From Cyclobacteriaceae bacterium (GTDB lineage: Bacteria > Bacteroidota > Bacteroidia > Cytophagales > Cyclobacteriaceae), in NCBI GenBank assembly GCA_012033595.1, contig JAAUQL010000036.1, forward strand, positions 1 through 49,867: a stretch of DNA of 49,867 nt. The letters run 5' to 3'. Below are positions 45,446 to 49,867 of the stretch, piece by piece; position 1 is the stretch's first letter, and each line of letters opens with the position of its first letter. A program made the position numbers and the translations under genes. Under the pieces are notes generated by a model, which was given only the letters and a program-made list of their open reading frames with translations, ran no database searches and was not told the DNA's origin.

Positions 45446-48400
45446 TTACCTTTGGATAATAATTTTTCGAATGGCATTCAACTCATCTTTACCCGCAATT
45501 TTTAGCAAAAACAACCCGTTGGGCAAACTTTGAGTATCCATTTTAAACTCACTTTGGCCTTGGGCGTACGTCCCTTGTATTAATTCAACTCCTCGCTGGT
45601 CAACTACCGACCATTGCAGGTCTTTGCTGAGCGGCTCCGGCAGAGAAACCATAAAGTAGTCTTGAGCCGGGATCGGATAAATGGCTGCTTCGGTGATTTT
45701 CCTTAAATCCAGATCATCTTCCAATCCTGTAACGACCGTATTTTGCAAGAAAGGCAACCTGGCAAAGACTGATTGGTAAATTTCTCTGCTCCCCTCGTTC
45801 ACGTCATTTTGAACAAAAACCACCACACCCAATTTACTGCCATCATAGATGGTATTTTCTTTACTTAGATTGTTCAAATCCCAGGTGACAGTAAAGCTTT
45901 GCGTAGTTGCGGCATTCCAGGAAATATTGTAGGGATAGCCTCCGGCAGGAAGCATGTCCTTTACCACATTGTTGAGTGAATCTATGCCATAGGGTTGATT
46001 GACCTGGGCATCATCTATGCTGGTTTCAATTGGAATCACGTTTACAATGATTTCATCATTTAGTGTATCGCGAGCTGTTATGGTCACATTGATATCAGCG
46101 GCGTTATCGACTCTTTTTACGATCTCCACCGAAATATCAAAAAGTGGATCTATCAACGACCTGTTGATGACCTGATAATTTTCATAGACATTGGCTGCAA
46201 AGTCATATTCTTGTATTCCATCCATAAAAGAGCGTGGAGATGCTGTGATATTATAGATGCTGCCGCGGGTTTCTACAGGATATTTATTGTTTTCGTAGAT
46301 CACATCTGGGCTTGGATAGCTGCTGTGATACTCAAGAGGTATCATATCCAAATTGAATCTGGTGGCCAAGGTGTTAATTTCCTCAATTTTCACGTTGGGA
46401 TTATTTAAATTGTCGAAGTGCTCGAACAAAACATTGTGTGAGCGTTCGCCAATCCATAAATTATCAAATGCAAAGCCGTCATAATTGGTACCATCCGGGT
46501 TTTGCTGATCACTGGCAAACACGACCCTAAATCGCACCGAACTTAGACCTGCCGGCTGGTTGTCTCTAATTTCATCCAAAGGAAACCTGGCGGACTTCCA
46601 ACCATCAAACACTTCGGTCCAGCCATAGCCGCTACTGTTATTGCCAATACTTCCGATAATAGTTTTATCGCCAGGTCGGCTCACAATACCCTTTTCGTTG
46701 TACCACTCCACACCAATTTGTTGTTTGGGATCCCGGGCTATTTTTTCATTTGGGTCGACCAAAGTATGCCAACTTCCTCCTTCAAAAGAATACTGGATCA
46801 CGGCTCCATCCCGGGTGCTTTCCGCATTAGACCAGATATCTATAGATAGCATTGGCCGCGATAATGACCTTAGGTCGAAGGCAGGCAGCGACACATATGA
46901 GTTTTCGTTATCGTTGTGCCGGTTTTCACTATTGCTGGTAACCCAGGCTTTATTGTCGCCTTTGATGATGTGACCATTGGGCACTTTGAGTTGCCAACTT
47001 GCGTTATCACCCCTAAAAGCCATGGAGTTGAAATTTTCGAAATCCTCTTCGTAAGGAAAGGTGGTAACGGACTGTATCACAGATACTGGCATGATGAGCT
47101 TAGCCACGCAACTCAGGTTTGTCTTGATGGTCATCTCGACCGGAAATTCCTGATTGCCCTGACTGAACTGATGATAGGCGGTGCTATACTGGCTGTGAGA
47201 GCCTCCAACGGGGCTTCCTTCACCAAAATTCCACCAAATGGAGTCGATGGATGAGGTGGGATCTTCATATCCTTCGGGATAATTATTGCTCGACGTTTTT
47301 GCCGTTGTATTATCAACAAATTCTGAGACTTCTCCAAATGTGAGGTTATTGACTGTAAAAAGCGGCACGGGCACGGCTCCTATTGCTACCTCACCAACCT
47401 TGAAGGAGGAACATCCGTACTTAGTCGTTTCGGTTAGCCTGACCTTATAGCTGTCCGGTTTATTCTTATCAAATTTAATTTTAGGATTTTGCTTGTTGCT
47501 TGTAAAATCCAAATTCTCTCCAATTTCCCAAGACCACTTTGTGATGGCATCATTGAAGATAGAACCGTTTTCTAAAACAGCAAGGTCTTGGAAAGTGATG
47601 GTATCAGCAATACAATTGTGATCGGTGGTAAAGTCGATGTTTGGGATGTCATTCACCACGATGAACCTGGGCTCTTCTGATGTTGCACCTGTCCCTTCAT
47701 CTTTTAGGGTGTATTTGACTTCGTGCAAACCGACACCCGCTACGGCGATGTTGAAATAATACTCGGTGCCTTGTGAAAAAATATTGCTTCCTTCCCAAAT
47801 ATCTGTAAAACCTTCTTTGGAGGTTCGGGGTAGTGGATTGTCCAGTGGAAGTTCGTTCAGGCAAAATGGTCCCGGATCACCTACTTCAATTTCCGGCAAT
47901 GGAAAGACTATTGTTTGCTGTTCGGTATAGTTGGTACACCCTTGCAAATTGGTATAGGTATATCTGATCACATGTGTTCCCGTATCGGCAACGAAAGGAA
48001 TAAAGGTATTGCCAACAATACCAGCACCTGTAAAAGCGCCCAATTCAGGCACTCCTGTCAGATTTGATGATGGATCATCTATTTGATAAGCCGCATCCAA
48101 ACCAAAGAAACGTGGGCTGGGAAGGGAATTTATTTTTACACTTGTTTGGCTTTCCACCACGTTACATTCCCCTACAGGATCGTTGGTAAAGAGATGTAAA
48201 GTTATCGTGGCGCCATCTTCTGCCTTAGCTGGCAGATAGGCAGCATTGAGTTGTTCTGGATTGATATAAGTACCAAGTCCCCCCGACCACATGGCTGAAG
48301 TGGCAGAACCACTAATTGTGCCATTTAGATACAAAGTATCGCCTATGCAAATTGGGGCATAAATTCCGGCATCAACAATAGCAGCTTCATCAATTTGAAT

Positions 48401-49867
48401 AAACACCAGATCACTAACGGCATTGCATGGTCCTACGGGATTATTGGTAGTGAGGGTCAATGATACCCCCTTATTGGCAATATCAGCCGAACCGGGCGTA
48501 TACCTTGCATTTAAATCTCCTATAAAACTAAAGGTGCCATCCCCGCCTGTTGACCATAAGGCACTCGATGCTGCCCCTGCAAAGGAGCCATTGAGGTTGA
48601 CGGTGGAAGTTTCACAAATAGTGCGATCTATGCCAGCGTTTACTTCAGGCGCTTTGTTGATGGTGATATTGACCTCACTTGTGGCAATGACGCAGGGAGC
48701 ACCCGGATCATTACTGGAAAGTGTCAATTTAACCGCCAGACCTATTTCCGAAGGACTGGGGATATATGTTGCATTTAAGGTTGTATTATCAGGATAGAAG
48801 GTGCCGAGTCCCCCACTCCATGACACGCTGGTCGTACTGCCGCCTACGGTTGCATCGGTCAATGTTACCGAGTCCCCTTCGCAAATGGTTTTGTCTATGC
48901 CGGCATAGACCACAGGTGCTTTTGTGATGCTGATCTGCACTTGATCGCTTACCGCTATGCATGGACCTGTCGGATCATTTGTAGTTACCGTGAGCAATAC
49001 AATGGTATCATTAAAAATAGCTGGCGGAGTGTATGTCACATTTAAAGTAGATATAAATGGTTTGAACCTTGACGTCACCGAAGACCCATCGAACCAGGTC
49101 ACCGAAGAAGCACTTCCACTTCTTGTGGCGTCTGATATCAATATAGTGTTTCCTTCACACAAGATTTTGTCTGTTCCAGCATTAACTATAGGTTTTGGAA
49201 AGATTACAATATTCACAATATCTTCTACTGCCGGACAAAGACTTCCATCGTCTGCCGTTAGTTTGAGAACCACTGTGCCAACCTCTGTTGGGTCAGGTAC
49301 ATAAGTGGGTGTAAGAACGTTTTCGTTTTGAAGATTTGCCGGGTTTCCACTAACTACTGTCCAAATAGATGGAGGGAAGAGCGCCCCGCCTCCTACGGAA
49401 GCATCACTAATGGCAATGCCGGCGCTACCTTCGCACGCCTCCTGATCCGTTCCTGCAAATACTGTATTTCCTGCATTTACCTGTTGGCTTACGTCAATAG
49501 AAGTACCGACACAACCAAGTGCACTGGGGGTGATGGTATACGTTACATTTTTGGGAATAGTAGATGTATTGTTTAATACCTGGGTAATTTGATTGCCTAA
49601 ACCAGAAGATGCCCCGGTCACAAATGCATCCTCGGGGCTAGCCGTCCAGGAGAAAGAAACAAATGGAGTAGCTGTAGGATCAGAAATTTGAATATCTGTT
49701 TGAGAACCGCTACAGATGATAGGATTGGTGGCTGTGGCTTGGGGGGTGGGATTTACCGTTAAGCTCGCGCCCACACTCGTTACCGTCGGGGCGCACGTTC
49801 CGCCCACAATCACATCATAGACCGCTCCGTCGCCGGTGGTTATGCCTGTAATCGTATATGTGCTGCT
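45446..49867 (-). CDS. Large T9SS type A protein with Ig-like repeats and Omp28-like region (N-terminus off right edge)
   Basis: The frame is open to the window edge, with 1,473 residues visible. A GTG at 49813 is internal, because the frame continues upstream in the same repeat style. Five consecutive Ig-like repeats of about 89-92 residues (48116-49462) share DAG.D..ICEG....L....SGS..S..WSGG.GT..NA.Y.P...E.G..V.L.L.TNDP.GPC. Further Ig- and PKD-like regions follow, then a MAM/jellyroll-like stretch (SYVSLPAFDLRSLSRPML) and an Omp28-like segment (NVLFEHFDNLNNPNV, about 46440 downward). A type A sorting tail closes it (EAAIYPIPAQDYFMVSLPEP..LPNGLFLLKI). It is exported by T9SS and is probably a surface protein. 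Confidence 0.87.
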   Translation of the reverse strand, partial: SSTYTITGITTGDGAVYDVIVGGTCAPTVTSVGASLTVNPTPQATATNPIICSGSQTDIQISDPTATPFVSFSWTASPEDAFVTGASSGLGNQITQVLNNTSTIPKNVTYTITPSALGCVGTSIDVSQQVNAGNTVFAGTDQEACEGSAGIAISDASVGGGALFPPSIWTVVSGNPANLQNENVLTPTYVPDPTEVGTVVLKLTADDGSLCPAVEDIVNIVIFPKPIVNAGTDKILCEGNTILISDATRSGSASSVTWFDGSSVTSRFKPFISTLNVTYTPPAIFNDTIVLLTVTTNDPTGPCIAVSDQVQISITKAPVVYAGIDKTICEGDSVTLTDATVGGSTTSVSWSGGLGTFYPDNTTLNATYIPSPSEIGLAVKLTLSSNDPGAPCVIATSEVNITINKAPEVNAGIDRTICETSTVNLNGSFAGAASSALWSTGGDGTFSFIGDLNARYTPGSADIANKGVSLTLTTNNPVGPCNAVSDLVFIQIDEAAIVDAGIYAPICIGDTLYLNGTISGSATSAMWSGGLGTYINPEQLNAAYLPAKAEDGATITLHLFTNDPVGECNVVESQTSVKINSLPSPRFFGLDAAYQIDDPSSNLTGVPELGAFTGAGIVGNTFIPFVADTGTHVIRYTYTNLQGCTNYTEQQTIVFPLPEIEVGDPGPFCLNELPLDNPLPRTSKEGFTDIWEGSNIFSQGTEYYFNIAVAGVGLHEVKYTLKDEGTGATSEEPRFIVVNDIPNIDFTTDHNCIADTITFQDLAVLENGSIFNDAITKWSWEIGENLDFTSNKQNPKIKFDKNKPDSYKVRLTETTKYGCSSFKVGEVAIGAVPVPLFTVNNLTFGEVSEFVDNTTAKTSSNNYPEGYEDPTSSIDSIWWNFGEGSPVGGSHSQYSTAYHQFSQGNQEFPVEMTIKTNLSCVAKLIMPVSVIQSVTTFPYEEDFENFNSMAFRGDNASWQLKVPNGHIIKGDNKAWVTSNSENRHNDNENSYVSLPAFDLRSLSRPMLSIDIWSNAESTRDGAVIQYSFEGGSWHTLVDPNEKIARDPKQQIGVEWYNEKGIVSRPGDKTIIGSIGNNSSGYGWTEVFDGWKSARFPLDEIRDNQPAGLSSVRFRVVFASDQQNPDGTNYDGFAFDNLWIGERSHNVLFEHFDNLNNPNVKIEEINTLATRFNLDMIPLEYHSSYPSPDVIYENNKYPVETRGSIYNITASPRSFMDGIQEYDFAANVYENYQVINRSLIDPLFDISVEIVKRVDNAADINVTITARDTLNDEIIVNVIPIETSIDDAQVNQPYGIDSLNNVVKDMLPAGGYPYNISWNAATTQSFTVTWDLNNLSKENTIYDGSKLGVVVFVQNDVNEGSREIYQSVFARLPFLQNTVVTGLEDDLDLRKITEAAIYPIPAQDYFMVSLPEPLSKDLQWSVVDQRGVELIQGTYAQGQSEFKMDTQSLPNGLFLLKIAGKDELNAIRKIIIQR
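48116..49462 (-). repeat. Five tandem Ig-like repeats inside the right-edge T9SS protein
   Basis: Five units of 92, 92, 89, 89 and 87 residues start at AGTDQEACEG, AGTDKILCEG, AGIDKTICEG, AGIDRTICET and AGIYAPICIG. Each has one Cys near its start and, except in the second half of unit 1, a Cys in the closing TNDP.GPC-type motif, as expected for a per-domain disulfide. Units 3 and 4 are the most alike by eye. Confidence 0.75.

Noticed and set aside
1-49867. CRISPR arrays, tRNA/rRNA genes, transposases, phage genes
   Set aside because: No direct-repeat/spacer pattern, no tRNA-like cloverleaf and no transposase or integrase motifs were seen on either strand.

Overview
The window comes from a Bacteroidota chromosome. 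Several large secreted proteins end in type IX secretion (T9SS) sorting domains (types A and B), there is a PorP/SprF outer-membrane partner, M56/BlaI/TonB modules are present, and several promoters carry the phylum's TAnnTTTG -7 element. A gliding/cytophagale-like or saprospiral lineage fits, but the exact order cannot be fixed from sequence alone. No tRNA, rRNA, CRISPR array or insertion sequence was seen.

Layout. 1-2307 (minus): end of a carbohydrate locus, with a clan GH-A glycoside hydrolase followed by the first 31 codons of a probable GH43-like enzyme. 3134-5221: rpsA (ribosomal protein S1) behind a leader that can form two mutually exclusive hairpins. 5631-10449: two secreted multidomain proteins (Ig-like; LamG/cohesin/dockerin with a type A sorting tail). 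10724-17158: a 1,733-residue propeller/PKD/Ig adhesin-like protein with a type B sorting domain, divergent from a PorP/SprF gene. 17265-23010: M48 protease, MATE exporter, PhnD-like lipoprotein, PBP4-type D-Ala-D-Ala carboxypeptidase and a DUF4159 protein. 23163-28474: two paralogous M56 metallopeptidase/BlaI repressor pairs with a tonB gene between them. 28564-32715: M20 peptidase, class C beta-lactamase-like serine hydrolase and a quinone oxidoreductase-like MDR enzyme. 32863-37365 (minus): sulfatase, enolase-superfamily dehydratase-like enzyme and BNR_4 propeller, a probable sulfated-polysaccharide module. 37593-44809: XdhC, Gfo/Idh/MocA oxidoreductase, a second-type DnaE polymerase and a hydroxypyruvate-isomerase-like enzyme. 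44996-49867: a small lipoprotein and the C-terminal 1,473 residues of a repeat-rich T9SS protein running off the right edge.

The most interesting region is 23101-28474. Both M56 proteins look like BlaR1 with the penicillin sensor replaced by a TonB C-terminal domain; the second also carries two TonB-receptor plug-like repeats. Each of the three transcription units is preceded by ACT-N8-AGT dyads spaced exactly 20 bp centre to centre (2, 2 and 3 copies). The M56-1 and tonB promoters share one dyad type (ACTAA, degenerate at the tonB promoter) and the BlaI-2/M56-2 promoter uses another (ACTGA). This suggests two insulated envelope-sensing circuits sharing a TonB-like module.

A caution for every reader: seven genes (nine sites) are broken by single-base losses, always in a homopolymer run. 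In each case restoring one base recreates the expected family motif and an integral codon count. These look like consensus errors rather than pseudogenes, and spans below are given for the restored genes.
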